From contig OY728122.1 of the NCBI GenBank assembly GCA_963277665.1, positions 1,544,562,868 through 1,544,626,867 of the forward strand: 64,000 bases of DNA, written 5' to 3'. The notes beneath the pieces were generated by a model that ran no database searches, was not told where the DNA came from, and saw only the letters and a program-made list of their open reading frames with translations. This stretch comes from Viscum album (Eukaryota; Streptophyta; Magnoliopsida; Santalales; Viscaceae). The translations under genes and the position numbers were made by a program. Below, in pieces: positions 22,430 through 34,293 of this stretch; the first letter of the stretch is position 1; each line of letters starts with the position of its first letter.

Positions 22430-25400
22430 TGTAAAGACCTAGAATTTCTATTTATGTTTTTTAAATGAATGGGAATTTTACAAGTCTGTGAAAATTTACT
22501 CAGCATGATTCCAAGGCCCGAAGTGCCCTGAATGAATTTATGAACTTTTTTCAGGTACATTTATTAAATGTGTGATTGGGTTTTTTGGAACTTTTGAAAT
22601 AGTGCTCGAAATTGAAATCTGAGGGCACTATTGAACTCAAAACACCAGTATTAACTTAAGGAGACATTCACCTCGACGACAGATGGTTGAGGTTGAATTT
22701 TAGTTTTGGGGTTTTTGTGTAAGAATAAAATAAAAATAAATGTTTTTGACTTTTTATTTTTATTTGCAACACCCATGTGGGTGTAGGGAGGTGGGGTCAC
22801 CAGAGCTAAACCTCCATGTGGAAGTGGAGTAGTGGGGTCCAGCAGACATTAACCTCCTATGATAGGTTATGGTGGTGGGGACCACCCGAACCTAACCTCC
22901 CATGACAGGTTATGGTGGTGGGGACCACCTGAGGCCTAAACGTATTGAACTCCACTAAATTTGGAGAAACAAAACTCCCAACCCCTATCAATAATGTGGA
23001 GGAGCCTCTTGATTTCCTCCACATTAATTGTGCCAACTCATATTCCATTAATTATCCCGACCCTCCCCTTTAAATAGTTAAGCAAACACATTAGTTAATT
23101 AGTTAATTATTTTGAATTTATGACAAAAAACATAATTGAGGGGCTAATTTATTATATTGGAACCACATTACATTTGGGTGGAATTGGGAGAAAGATTCTC
23201 TAATCAAGGAAATTTCCTCCATGAAGAACGCTTCCTCCATGAAGAATTCTTCCTCCACAATGAACGCTGACACGAAACAACATCGACTAGGAAGAACCAT
23301 CACATTAGCCCACTATTGAAGGTGTGTGGCGAACGAGAGGAATGACAACGACTTCACCTTATTCCTCACACCAACATCATTAAGCCAACGAGGTAGGTGT
23401 TTATTAAAAAATACTTCCGATGTTTTCCTAATTCTTTTTGCAGGATTTGGGAATAGAGATTGATGTGGGTTGTGGGAAATTATGTTTTAAAATATTCCAT
23501 ACATGTTCATTCTTCATTATTTGTGAACTGCTTTCTTCCACTCTAAATAAGGAGGCTGTGGTCCAAACAGACATGGCCTAACCCCTTTGTCATTCTTCTT
23601 CGGTGTGCTCTTCAAAATAGATGAAGGAGACGAAGGCGATGAAGGTGACGAAGGTGATGAATGAAACGACACCACCACCCATGGCCTCTGCGACCTAAAC
23701 TACCCCTGTGGTGTTTTGGTCTCCCGACCAAACCGACCGTACACCCCGTCTCCATGCCCCGGTCGATCCACCCGCGCCACTCCGCCCTCCTAGCCAAACT
23801 GGCCGTGGACCCCAGATTCGCGCCCTTGCCGAGCCAACCATAGTGCAATGGCTTCCTGGCCGAACCGGCTCCGCGCCCCAGCTGAGCGGAACCGCGGCGT
23901 AGTGTCCACCCGACCGAAACTTCTCCACACCTCGGTAGATCCTCTCATAGTGCCCCATCCTACCAACTGAACCAGCCTCGTGCCCCTGTGGTTCTAAGAC
24001 CTCCCTACCGAACAATCCATGTGCCCCCATGGTGCTCCGAACTCCCTACTGAACCGGCCCCATGCCCAGGCCGAATCGCCCTCGTCGTGGCCCTCCGTGA
24101 TGCCCCAACTCCTACTTCCTGCCAGATCTCTGAGCCGCCCCAAATCATGCCACCCATCAGCCCTTCGAGTTGCCCCGGACGATCTTCCCCCCAACGTTGT
24201 GCCCTCGTGGAAACATTCGGCCATGCCGCACTACGACCTCGTGCCCTCGCAGCCATCTACAACCCTCTGTGGCCCCACAGTGTATTCTAGGCCACCCTAT
24301 AGGCCGGACCGACCTAAAGGGTTAGGGAGACCTGAACCGGTTCGGACCATGCAGGGTCGAACCGGACCGAGGCCCACTACGACCAATTTACTTTCCTTTG
24401 GCCATAATGTTTTCACCGGACATCTGTTTGATGAACCGTCAGCGGCACTGGAAATCATGGAGCGAGAAGGTCCCTTTGAGTGATACCCCACTGTGATTTG
24501 TATTAAGATGTTGAATAGTTAGGTTGGATTGAGCATGAATCCAACCAGGTCCCCAGGACATAAAGGCTAATAACTAACAGACCAGGCATCCGATTGACGT
24601 GATGTTTGTTACGTTGAGACCCCAATGTCGAGATGGACCATTGAGATACTTCTTTATGGGACTTCATCGCAGATAGATTTTTGACCGGTTTCTTGTTTAG
24701 TGGATCTTCTAGGAGACGATTGGGCATAGTGAGGAGACCTAGTGGCTAGCTGAGACATGACGAATGCTAACTGTTTCGACTCTGATTGACTTGGCAGGCC
24801 CAATGGGGAGTGCCTTGGTGACGTAGAAGACCCATAGTGGGGTGTTCCTTGGTGACAAGACAGACCCAGAGTACTCGGTAGGAGGAGTACCTCAGAAATA
24901 CTTGAGGGTAGTGCCTCTATGTGGCATCGAAGACCCACGGTGGGGAGCACCTCGGTTTGATGCGACAGACCCACGGTACTTGACAGGAGGAGTAACTCAG
25001 CTATCCAAGGTTAGTAGGAAGCACCTCTATGTGATGAATCATGCCCATTGTACTCGATAGAGGGGGATTTCTCCAGTAGCTGAGGATTTCGACATTGTGT
25101 TTGGAATGTTACTGGATACTACCCCTAAAATAAATATTGATGTGAGCTGAGTCAGAACATCAGTGTTTTCCTCATGATTGAGATGAATTACTTGATAACA
25201 TATGTATATTAATATGAAATACCTAAGTAAGATTATCTATTGATTTCATAGTTGGTGTTTTATCCATGATGTATTTTGTGAGACCAAGAGGGTCTTAGGG
25301 TCCCTACTGAGTATCATTACACTCAACCCTGTACAGGCTATGCCAGGACCTTGTTGTGTTGGTTTCAGACAACGGATAGTGCGGACATAGACTGAGAGTA

Positions 25401-25814
25401 CTAGGAGTGGACGGTACCTAGAGGTGTACCTTATTATGAGTCGGTACACGGAGGATACTGACGAATGTGGAGTGTTGAGGAGGCGATTTGTACATGCACT
25501 TCTGGTTGTAACCTCCGAGGATGATCCAGTAGCTGCCTCTGATTTTTCTTCAGTTGTATTGTATCACAGTTGTACTTGTAAATTCCATTTGGGCTTGTAT
25601 TCTGGCCCCTTTTACTTTCAACATCCTTTTGTTATACAGTTCACTTGGTGTTTCATCCAGCTGTGTGCTTGATTGTGTGTGTGTTACATCTTATAAAAGA
25701 AATGCCTTCCTAGTTTTAGGGAATTACGTCTTTGGTGCTAGTCTCTATCCCCTGGCCTATGGAAGGAGGGATTAGGGTAGTCATGGCATGAGCCTCGGGG
25801 GATGGGTCATGAAA
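22430..25814 (+). repeat. 3' LTR of the Tekay-like element
   Basis: It begins TGTAAAGACC and ends GGTCATGAAA, the mutated form of GGTCGTGACA. It is collinear with 14,257-17,563 over its whole length, including the GC-rich array (23,640-24,300) and the tandem motif block (24,780-25,070). Many differences from the 5' LTR are C to T or G to A, consistent with decay by deamination of methylated cytosine. Confidence 0.9.
23640..24300. repeat. GC-rich degenerate array inside Tekay 3' LTR
   Basis: This is the counterpart of 15,420-16,130, with repeated CCGAACCGGC, CGCCCCAG and CTCCCTACCGAAC motifs in units of about 55 bases. Open frames on both strands in this stretch reflect high GC and lack of stops and do not represent genes. 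Confidence 0.6.
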
Positions 25815-27099
25815 TTATATGTTTTTTAATGTAATATTTTACCAATTTTTACTTTTACAACACGATATAGATAGAATATTTATTTTTATTACCATATAAG
25901 GTACTTTTTGCATTTTCTGGTAAATGTATGAGATGAATGTTTTCTTTATGTTATTCTGCATGAATGGATTTTTACATCTTCTCAATGACTTATTTCAATG
26001 AATGATACTCTATATTATTTCTAGTTTATTTTCAACTAAATTATTTTCTTTTAAAATTTCATGCCATTTTTATAAATGAAAATGTTTTTGAAGAAGAGAG
26101 GATATTTTCTTCAACAACTAAGTTCAAGTTTTTTATCAAAATTATTTTCCATCTAAGATGATGTAGGGTTTTGGTTCAATCCTTCTTATTACTTATATTT
26201 GATTATTTTTGTGATTAAATTATGTTTTATGATGTCCATTAATCTTATAAGGATTACATTATGATGACATGTTGTTTAAAATACTATTTTATTTCAAGGG
26301 TTATGCTATAATGAATTATTTATGTTTTGTGGTACGTGTATGAATGACTTCATTATTAGACGAGTATGACCTATATCTCTCTCTAATGCATTGGGAATTT
26401 ATTGGTATCTCGTTTTATAAACATGACTGGAAGGACAAGTAAATTCATTTCAATAATACATGGCTGGACTGACAAGTAAACCTGATTCCGTAGTGGACTT
26501 TGTCCACTATGATGGTCCAGGAAACAATGGATTAGATTCTATGGAAATCATGTTATGTGATTATGAGTTTCCCCCAGTTACATGTTTTATGAAAATGATA
26601 TCCTACCATGTTTAATGTCCCTTTATGATCCATTCCTTACGTAATTCCATGTTTTAATTCACGACTCATGATTTTGATTGTATAAAATTTATGTTCATGT
26701 TTTTATGTTCAACTGTTTATGGTTTGTTTTAATATATCCATGTTTACCCTTAATGACAATTTGAGCTCACCCTTTTTATGTTTTCATTTCCCTATGATAT
26801 AAATAAAGGATTTATATAGAAAAATGGGAGATCTATATTGGTGATGTTGAAGATTTTTTACAGTGATTAGAATATTATGTTTCTACTTTCCAAAGACACA
26901 AAACTAATACAATATTCAAGAATCTTTTTGTGTCATGTTTTAAGTATTCCACAAAATAAATGTTATTTCCATGTACATTAATCATGGTTCCCTAATTTTG
27001 GAATTAGAGAAACGGTTTATTCAACATTTGGAAACTTGGATGTGAAAACTTTAGTGAGATCCCTTGAGATATTTCTAAGGAAATTATTGGGATGTAACA
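25815..27099 (+). repeat. 5' LTR of element A, second part
   Basis: This continues the LTR that stops at 14,256. It is collinear with 33.08-34.29 kb, for example ATAAGGCACTTTTTGACTTT there against ATAAGGTACTTTTTGCATTT here; ATGGATTTTTA followed by ATCTTC in both; and ACTATGATGGTCYNGGAAACAATG in both. The likely end is GGGATGTAACA at 27,089-27,099, with the CA border. No convincing primer site was recognised directly after it. Confidence 0.7.
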
Positions 27100-27615
27100 A
27101 TGATTAATTATAAGTATAGGTTACAGTATGAGATTTATTTTATTGATTATAAATAAGCTTGTATTAAACAAAATATTTTAGATATTGAATGTAATCCCCC
27201 TTGATTATGTTGTTTTCATAGAATTATCTGGCCTCTAACTTTATTCATTTTGTGTTTTAGTCAATGGAAGGAACCACAAAGAATTGGGTAATATTGAATC
27301 TGATGAACAAATTGGTTACTATGAGCAACAATATTTTGTAATGACTAGAATCAATAATATTGTGATTATACCGAATCAGTCTTCACAGTATAAGATTATC
27401 AAGGTGAATATTAGTGGTATTCCAAATTCATCGAATAAGAGGATGATGGACTTTCTTTCATGTTGACATGGTTATTAACATGGAGGAAAGAATGTTAATA
27501 GTCCTACATATTATGAAGAAGGGAAGAAGAACCTATAGGAATACCACAAATGGAGAGGATTATGTTTTCTCTATGGGAAAAGGGCTACAGAGTGATGAAT
27601 TGTTTTGGAGTTCAA

Positions 27616-27657
27616 TGTCTCATCTGTGAAAAACATGGGCATTACCCATATCAATGC
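27616..27657 (+). other. Intact CCHC zinc-knuckle codons in element A gag
   Basis: Fourteen codons give C-L-I-C-E-K-H-G-H-Y-P-Y-Q-C with exact CX2CX4HX4C spacing. It is the only knuckle in the window with all four ligands and no stop, inside an otherwise degraded frame. Confidence 0.75.
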
Positions 27658-29197
27658 CCAGACAAAAGGATCTACTTCTATGAAAAGGAAGGACTTATTC
27701 CATTCCTACAATTAAATTAGAAAGATTTTACTATATATGTATTTGAATCCACGAATGAGGAATGGTGAATTATATAATAGTTATCAATTTATGTTTTCCG
27801 GTAAGGATTTTCAAGAATATGTTGAATAGTTATAATGGATAAGAAAATTTATTTAATTAAACGATCATATTCATAAGAAAAAAAAGATTAAGGAATGGAT
27901 AACCCTTAATATGAACATGATGATGAGATAATGTAATTTGTATAAAGATATTTTAGACTATATTAGTTACCGTGAAACTGGTTACAGTTTTCTTCAAATG
28001 TGGGTTATGATGTTACAGATGATGTAAACAACTTTAGGGACTAAAGGAATAAATCCAATAAGTATTGTAATAATGAAAAATGAAAGTTTTCAATAAGGAT
28101 GTATGGTAATTTAGGTTATTACCATGACTCAAGAGAATCCATGATGAATTAATTCAAATGTTTGGAATGTGACCAACATGATTTATCTTATTATATATGG
28201 GGGATAAATGATGGAATTCGCATTCTTGTTATATGACCTTTTTGGAAAAAATTTCCTTGTACTATGAGATTGGACAAAAGTATTTTGGATAAGCCGATCA
28301 GTTGGAATAGACTAATTTGGACATAAAATATTATTCTTTAAGGATATAATTTTTTTTATTATTTCTAGAATGTTATAATAGTATAGTTTTAGAAAAATGG
28401 AAACCCATAGGATGGGTGACAACCTGACGTGTCAGACAAGGTTGCGGAAATCGAACACACGACTGAACTTTGACATGCCATTATCACCTTCCACTGGCAT
28501 ACAATGAAGTAAATGGTTAGTAGAAATTAGTTTTATTTCATTAAGTGGTATGAGAGATGAATATTAAGTCCATTTTTGGAACCAGATATGATTAATCTCA
28601 CCATAGATGGACTTATGTTGATTTAATAACTTGTGCTAACCTTTTTATGATAGAGACATGTGCAATGACCTATCATTCTATTGTATTATCTGCTAACACT
28701 TCAAGAATGAAAAATTCAACCTCATTTAATTAAAGAATAGAAGAAGTGGAAATTGTTCAAGGCATGAAAAATGGTGATATTGTTACAATATCATGAAAGT
28801 ATTTATTCTTTTAAGAAATTCATCAACTTTAGGGAAGGGATCTTGAAAACCACAAATGTAATTCAAGTACCTTATTATCCATTGAATAAAATGGTTCCTT
28901 AAATCATCACAGATATTTGGATTTCTATTTGTAAACTTTCTTTAAACCTTATTCTCTTTCACTATCCCTCAGAACTTGATTGTTATATTTCTCTTCCATA
29001 TCCATATTTTAACTTCCCACCTATATTATCTTATATGGAAACTGAGTGTTAAGTTAATTTGGTTAACCATTATGTTTATAACATTCATTTTTAAAATTAA
29101 TTTTATGTATTCCTATATATAATGCAGGTTTCCATGAAAGAAAATTCAATTTTGAAAACCATTTATAACCCTGACGAATTTCTAGAGAGAAATTCAT

Positions 29198-29211
29198 TTT
29201 AAGAGGGTAGA
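29198..29211 (+). promoter_or_regulatory. Polypurine tract of element A
   Basis: AAGAGGGTAGAA lies immediately before TGTAACACCCC. This tract followed by TGTAACACCCC is a recurring arrangement at gypsy 3' LTRs. Confidence 0.65.
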
Positions 29212-31535
29212 ATGTAACACCCCAATATTTAAGTAGATGGATTCATTTTAATTTCATTGATGTCTCATGTTGTACACTACACAATGATTAGATTTCTCTC
29301 TATGAAACACCGTATTAGATTATAGTATACGCAACATAATTCCTGGCTTATGTGGCACACTATTTCAAGTTATTTTGATAGAATTTTTTCCAAAAACATT
29401 GATTATAGATTTTGTTCGATGTATAAATGAACTAAATTTTGATTATTTTATACACAAAACCAAAGGATGCTTTCACTACATGCAACACTGACATGGATTT
29501 CTTTACATGCAAGAGCTTCCATCCTCGATAGCATGCGTGGTACCCAATACTAAGTTTCACTAAACTACGATATATGATTAAAATATTCTATAAATAAGGA
29601 TTTATTAATATTATTAACCAAATTAGGAATTATATATAACATTATAATTAATCTTACACATTATATGAGAACAAAATCAATTTGTTGGATTGAAGATGTA
29701 TTAATAAAAAAATGCAGTTTTACCCCCATTGGATGTATCACCCATATTAATATTGTTTATGACAAATTTATAATTTATATTTGAGATTATAAATTTCATC
29801 CGTGGAAGCAGGACATAAAAATTTACTTTGGATAATTTTTCGATATTCTTCGGATAATATTCATATTTTGATGAAGAGTGAGAATACAAAAAAATTTAAT
29901 TGAAAATATCTTTTTTCATTGATATAATTTATATGGTTAAAATATATAATTGAATGATATTAAAGTATAAATATAATATCTCATTTTTTAAGACATTTTA
30001 AGTCATTTTCATTAATTTTAAATTGAATTCATATGTAGAAACTTTTCAATCTTTTGCAAATGTTTTAACAAAAACACATTTTTTTCAACAACAAGATTAA
30101 TTTTAAATTAATTACTGAAACTTTGGTGTTTTGAATTTTGAAAAATTGATTCCATATTTGGAATTAGTTGGTTCAAATTATTTTAATGGACTACATTGAT
30201 TTTTTGGGCATTATGAATAGTAATTTTGGTAATTATTTTTATTACCATAGTTAAACGTAAATCAGGTATTTAGGGGTTAAAATAAGATTATAAAATTACC
30301 CTAACTCTGTTAAAAATTCAATTGTATAAATAAAAGTCGACCCATATCATCTAAGGGTCATAATAGTTTCATTTAATGGTCTTTTTTCCATTAAAATGAT
30401 GTAATTATTGTTAAAACAAAAGAAAGTGACAACATGTCACTCTCTAATATTTAATAAGTGTGATTATTTAAATTTAGTTATATAAATCATAAATCATAGA
30501 ATATATGTAGTTATTAAAATGGTAATCCAATATTCTATATCATGTAAATTTATTTAAATTTTTTTTAGATTAATTAAATATCATTAATTATGACACAATA
30601 TTGATGTAAAAATTATTTTTTTAATAGAAATATCCAATACAATGTTTTAAAAATTTTAGAAGATATATCCTTTAAAATAATTGAAGTTATGCCCGGATTT
30701 TATAGTCCCCTAAGAAATATTTGGAGTGTATTAATTTTTTTTAATATATATTTTCATAGGATTTTATATAAAGTCTAATAAATGTATAATGTCCAAATTG
30801 AAACTATTGGCATTTTATAAACTGAAAAGTTTATTAAATTATTTAAAAACCATAAAAATATTTAAAAATTACAAAGTATTAATTATAAGTTCCAAAATTT
30901 CACAAATTATCAATTTATGGTTAATTAAAACCACATAAGTAAATATTTATTACCATTAAATATTTATAATTTTTTGTACCAAAATTAAAAATTAACAGAA
31001 TAACTAAGTGTCAATTAAAAAGATAATTTTTAAATTGTAAAAATATGTTATCCAAAATTTCTTGGTTGTGGTGATTTGAACACTATTTCATATAATCTTG
31101 AAATTTGGGACACATTGGAGGTTTTTTGGTAGGGTGTGATATTATAATAAAGTAATATTTTTGAGAGTTTCCTAAATTTCCCCTCTCCTCTCTTATAAAG
31201 AAACACCGCCTCCCTCCCTAATTTACTCCATTTTAAGACTTCAATATTGGCCAACCCATGACCATTTATCTTCTAAAAATACCTAGACACATTCTATAAG
31301 TTCTGGTCTTCTCAAAATTCAATCTTCAGTTCCCTTTGGGGAAATTTAAAGAGGCAGGTCCAAGAGGAGATAATCTCTTCTACCGATTATTTCAAATTTA
31401 TTTCTTATTCGACTTATTCTTATTTATTTGTTTCATTATAATTTAATAACATAAGTATCACTCATATACATAAATGTTATTATAAAAGTTTAAGAACCTT
31501 ATTTCACCTTTAATCCATCCTTTGAAAAAATAAAT

Positions 31536-31538
31536 CAT
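31536..31538. other. Target-site duplication of the CACTA element
   Basis: CAT precedes the left terminus, and CAT (32,209-32,211) follows the right one. Three-base duplications are diagnostic of CACTA transposases. The uninterrupted paralogue in the 5' LTR reads ...ACCACCATTCGTGCG (about 13,368-13,382), with a single CAT. Confidence 0.9.
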
Positions 31539-31559
31539 CACTACTGGAAAAATACCCTA

Positions 31560-31684
31560 TACCAACGGTTTGGAGGACCGTTGGTAAGTAAGCCATGACA
31601 ATAGGTCTATACCAACGGTTCGGAAAACAGTTGGTATAATTAATTAGAAAATCTATACCAATGGTTCTCAAAACCGTTGGTATA
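31560..31684. repeat. Left palindrome cluster of the CACTA element (three hairpins)
   Basis: Hairpins at 31,560-31,586, 31,608-31,638 and 31,654-31,684 have arms of the class TATACCAACGGT / ACCGTTGGTATA. Single mismatches occur in the second and third. Confidence 0.9.
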
Positions 31685-31700
31685 TGTATTTCAAAAAAGA

Positions 31701-31770
31701 AACATCCGGTGGGATTTGATCCCAGGACCTCTAGTTTATAACTGAATGACTTAACCACTAACCTAACATG
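31701..31770 (-). other. tRNA-like stretch inside the CACTA element
   Basis: On the minus strand the order is TTAGTGGTTAAG, resembling a tRNA A box and D arm; TTCAGTTATAAACTAGA, an anticodon-arm-like stem and loop; and GGTCCTGGGATCAAATCCC, resembling the variable loop plus B box and T arm (GGTTCGANTCC). No acceptor stem is visible and the B box is degraded, so it is not a working tRNA gene. It may be a tRNA-derived or SINE-derived insertion. Confidence 0.45.
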
Positions 31771-31878
31771 ACTTTTGTTAACATAATTTCATAAATATAT
31801 ATATGTATTATTCTAATTATTTTAAATTTTTATTTATATAATGTTCTCCGTATGTAGATTCCAAAAAAAATCAAAGGA

Positions 31879-32175
31879 CCTTTCCCAACGGTTTTCAAAA
31901 CCGTTGGGAAAGGTCATGGTTTTTTTTTCATGGTTTTGGGCGGAGGTTGAATTCTGGACCCCCTTTCCCAACGGTTTGGGAAAACCATTGGGATAGGCTA
32001 CCCTTTCCCAACGGTTTGGCCAAACCGTTGGGATAGGTGGTCCAGAATTTAGCCTTTCCCAACGGTTTGGACAAACCGTTGGGAAAGGTGGCCAAAAAAT
32101 GGGCTTTCCCAACAGTTTGGCCAAACCGTTGGGAAAGGGTACCTATACCAACGGTTTTTAAAAACCGTTGGTATA
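31879..32175. repeat. Right palindrome cluster of the CACTA element (six hairpins)
   Basis: Hairpins at 31,879-31,913, 31,964-31,995, 32,002-32,037, 32,053-32,088 and 32,104-32,137 have arms of the class CTTTCCCAACGG / CCGTTGGGAAAG. The outermost, 32,144-32,175, returns to the TATACCAACGG class used at the left end. Spacers such as TTTGGCCAAA are themselves palindromic. Confidence 0.9.
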
Positions 32176-34293
32176 GAAGTGTTGGGAAAAATCATTTTTC
32201 TAGTAGTGCATCGTGTGTGCATACGTATCGATTTTCATCTCCACGCTGTGGTGTAATCTATTTTGACCACCACCATACATGGATGGGTATAATGGTGGAA
32301 ATAATTACCATATATGATTATTATGAAATAATTATTATTATTATATAATATACACCATCCAATTCAATACCGTTCAATAATAATAGGAAAGATATCGTCG
32401 CTTCTGCGTACGTACAGATTACCGTGTCCATGATGCGATGAGATTGATTCCCCATGTAAACCATTAAAAAATGAATATAATGTATATAAAATAAATAATC
32501 ATGAAATATATGAAATAGTAAGGCTATTGGATTTATTTATATATATATATTTCATTTACTTACATGTATTCAATTTAATATGGGAGCGAAAACAATGTTC
32601 ATGTGTACGTACGGCCTACCGTTTCCATGAATGGTGTATTCCATTCCAATTATAGATCTATTGTATTTATTTATATACTGAATATATATTATATATAATT
32701 AATTTTTTACTTTATGGGATTAATTAAATCATGATATACGTAATAATATCAAGAATAACTAGTCAAAACATATACAATAAATAAAACGATTATTACCCAA
32801 AATGTTGCTTTATCATGGAATTCACAAATGAATGGGTAATTTAATATCATATGTGAATTATATATGATATCATAAATATTATTATTGTTCTATTACAAGT
32901 TAGAAATATGTTTAAACCCACTATACAACAATTTTTGACACGTACAGATGAAATAAGACTTAAGGTAAGGGATAATAATTCAAAACTCATTTTTATCCAA
33001 GATTGTTTATACGTATGCATCTATTATGGTTATATTTATCATCCTCGTCCATGTTTTAAATAAAGGATTTCATAAAATGTTTTTTTATTATTCTTTTTAT
33101 TTTTAAAGTATTTTTGCACATTTTTCACTTTTACTACATGGTATGGAATGAATCATTCTTAGGTTAAACATATAAGGCACTTTTTGACTTTTTCGGTAAA
33201 ATTACAAGGAGAGTGTTTTTTATCTTATACTACCTAAATGGATTTTTAAATCTTCCCAATGCCTTATTTCCATGATACTTCCTCTACACCATTTCATGTT
33301 TTTTTTTCAACTAAATAACTTTCTTTTAATGTATCATGGAATTTTTAGAAAAGAACATGTTTTTGAAGTAGAAATCGCACTTTCCTCAAGAACTAATTTC
33401 AAGGGTTTTATCAAAAAAACATTCAATCAAATATGACATTGGGTTATGTTTCTATTCCTATTATTAAATTTATATAATTTTTTTGTGATGGAATTATTTT
33501 TTATATAGTCCATTTATTTAATATGTATTATTTTGTGATGACATGATGTTTAATAATCCCATGTTATTTCATGGGTTATGATTTGATAAATGATTTATCT
33601 TTTGTGGAACATGTAAGAATGATTTTATTATGATTTGGGTGGGACCTATATCTACCTCTAATGCATTTTGTAAAGATTTATATCTCATGAGATAGACATG
33701 ATTGGAATGTAAAGTAAACCTGGTTCCATAATACATGGCTGGAACAACAAGAAAGCTCGATTCAGTAATGGACATTGTCTACTATGATGGTCTTGGAAAC
33801 AATGCCTTGGATACTATTAAAATCATGTTATATTCTTATTATTTTTTCAAAATTACATGTTTTTATCCAATGAAATCCTATCATGGTTAATTTACCTTTA
33901 TTATCATTGATATACGTAATGGAAATATTTATTTCATGACTCAAGATTTTGATTGTTTTAAATTTATGTTCATATTTTTATAATCAAATGATTATGGTTT
34001 ATTTTATGATATCTTTGTTTAAACTTTATGAGAATTTGATCTCACCCTTTCTCTGTATTCATTTTCCTAGGATATTAAGAAAGGTTTTAGGTAGGAAAAT
34101 AAAAGGGGATGATGTTTATGGGATATGTTGAAGATCTTTCACCGTGATTAGAAGATTATGTTATGAGTTTATAAAGACACTAAACAAATACAATATTTGG
34201 GCATCTGTTTGGGTCATGTATTAATTATTCTACTAGAGGAATGTAATTTCCATTTACGTCACACTTGGTTCTCTATAAATAATTATTTCTAAA

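Larger units (their letters stand above)
14257..25814 (+). mobile_element. Complete but decayed Ty3/gypsy chromovirus, Tekay/Del-like
   Basis: An 11.6-kb element with LTRs of 3307 and 3385 bp, a tRNA-Met-type primer site, gag, protease, reverse transcriptase, RNase H, integrase and a C-terminal chromodomain, in that order on the plus strand. Long LTRs and the chromodomain after integrase are typical of the Tekay (Del) chromovirus clade. The element sits in the 5' LTR of element A: the two LTR pieces on either side join into a sequence collinear with the partner LTR around 33.07 kb. Stops occur in every domain, the protease active site is replaced, and the LTRs match at only about three-quarters of positions by eye. 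It is therefore old and inactive. Confidence 0.9.
27100..29211 (+). pseudogene. Internally deleted gag-pol region of element A
   Basis: Only 2.1 kb separates the two LTRs, too short for gag plus pol. At 27,616-27,657 an intact CX2CX4HX4C zinc knuckle is readable (CLICEKHGHYPYQC), preceded at about 27,561-27,595 by GLCFLYGKRATE, which may be a broken first knuckle. No protease, reverse transcriptase or integrase was found. The last 60 bases read PDEFLERNSF, a stop, then EGRM, close to the chromovirus pol end LFRGRNSFxGGRM that normally leads into the polypurine tract. A deletion from after gag to the pol end is the simplest explanation. Confidence 0.6.
31539..32208. mobile_element. Non-autonomous CACTA (En/Spm) transposon, 670 bp
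   Basis: The terminal inverted repeats are CACTACTGGAAAAAT (31,539-31,553) and the complement of ATTTTTCTAGTAGTG (32,194-32,208), matching at 14 of 15 positions. A CAT duplication flanks it. No transposase is encoded, so it would depend on an enzyme supplied in trans. Subterminal regions hold nine near-perfect palindromes, each an arm ending in CCAACGG, a 4-8 base spacer and its complement. Transposase-binding subterminal repeats are normal for CACTA elements, but nearly every copy here is paired head to head. A tRNA-like stretch lies between the two palindrome clusters. It is the most intact mobile element in the window. Confidence 0.92.
29212..34293 (+). repeat. 3' LTR of element A, main part
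   Basis: It starts TGTAACACCCCAATATTT and is collinear with the 5' LTR pieces. It carries a CACTA element (31,539-32,208) and is then cut by a copia element at about 34,294. About 0.6 kb (roughly 29,790-30,390) has no counterpart in the 5' LTR, so one copy has an insertion or the other a deletion. The three cores of the 190-bp block are at about 32,212, 32,401 and 32,601. A short terminal piece appears to resume after the copia element at about 43,617. Confidence 0.8.

Noticed and set aside
23612..24491. Similar long GC-rich frames, up to 154 codons
   Set aside because: This is the counterpart of the same array in the 3' LTR. The translations are not conserved between the two LTRs as proteins would be.
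28395..28500. A locally GC-richer stretch in element A with ACCTGACGTGTCAGACAAGG
   Set aside because: I considered a primer site, a tRNA fragment or a separate insertion. No match to known motifs and no border repeats were seen.
31510..32348. Open frames with repeated NRWER / PTVWPNRW-like peptides on both strands
   Set aside because: They are translations of the CACTA palindromes, which read open in both directions. They are not a repeat protein.
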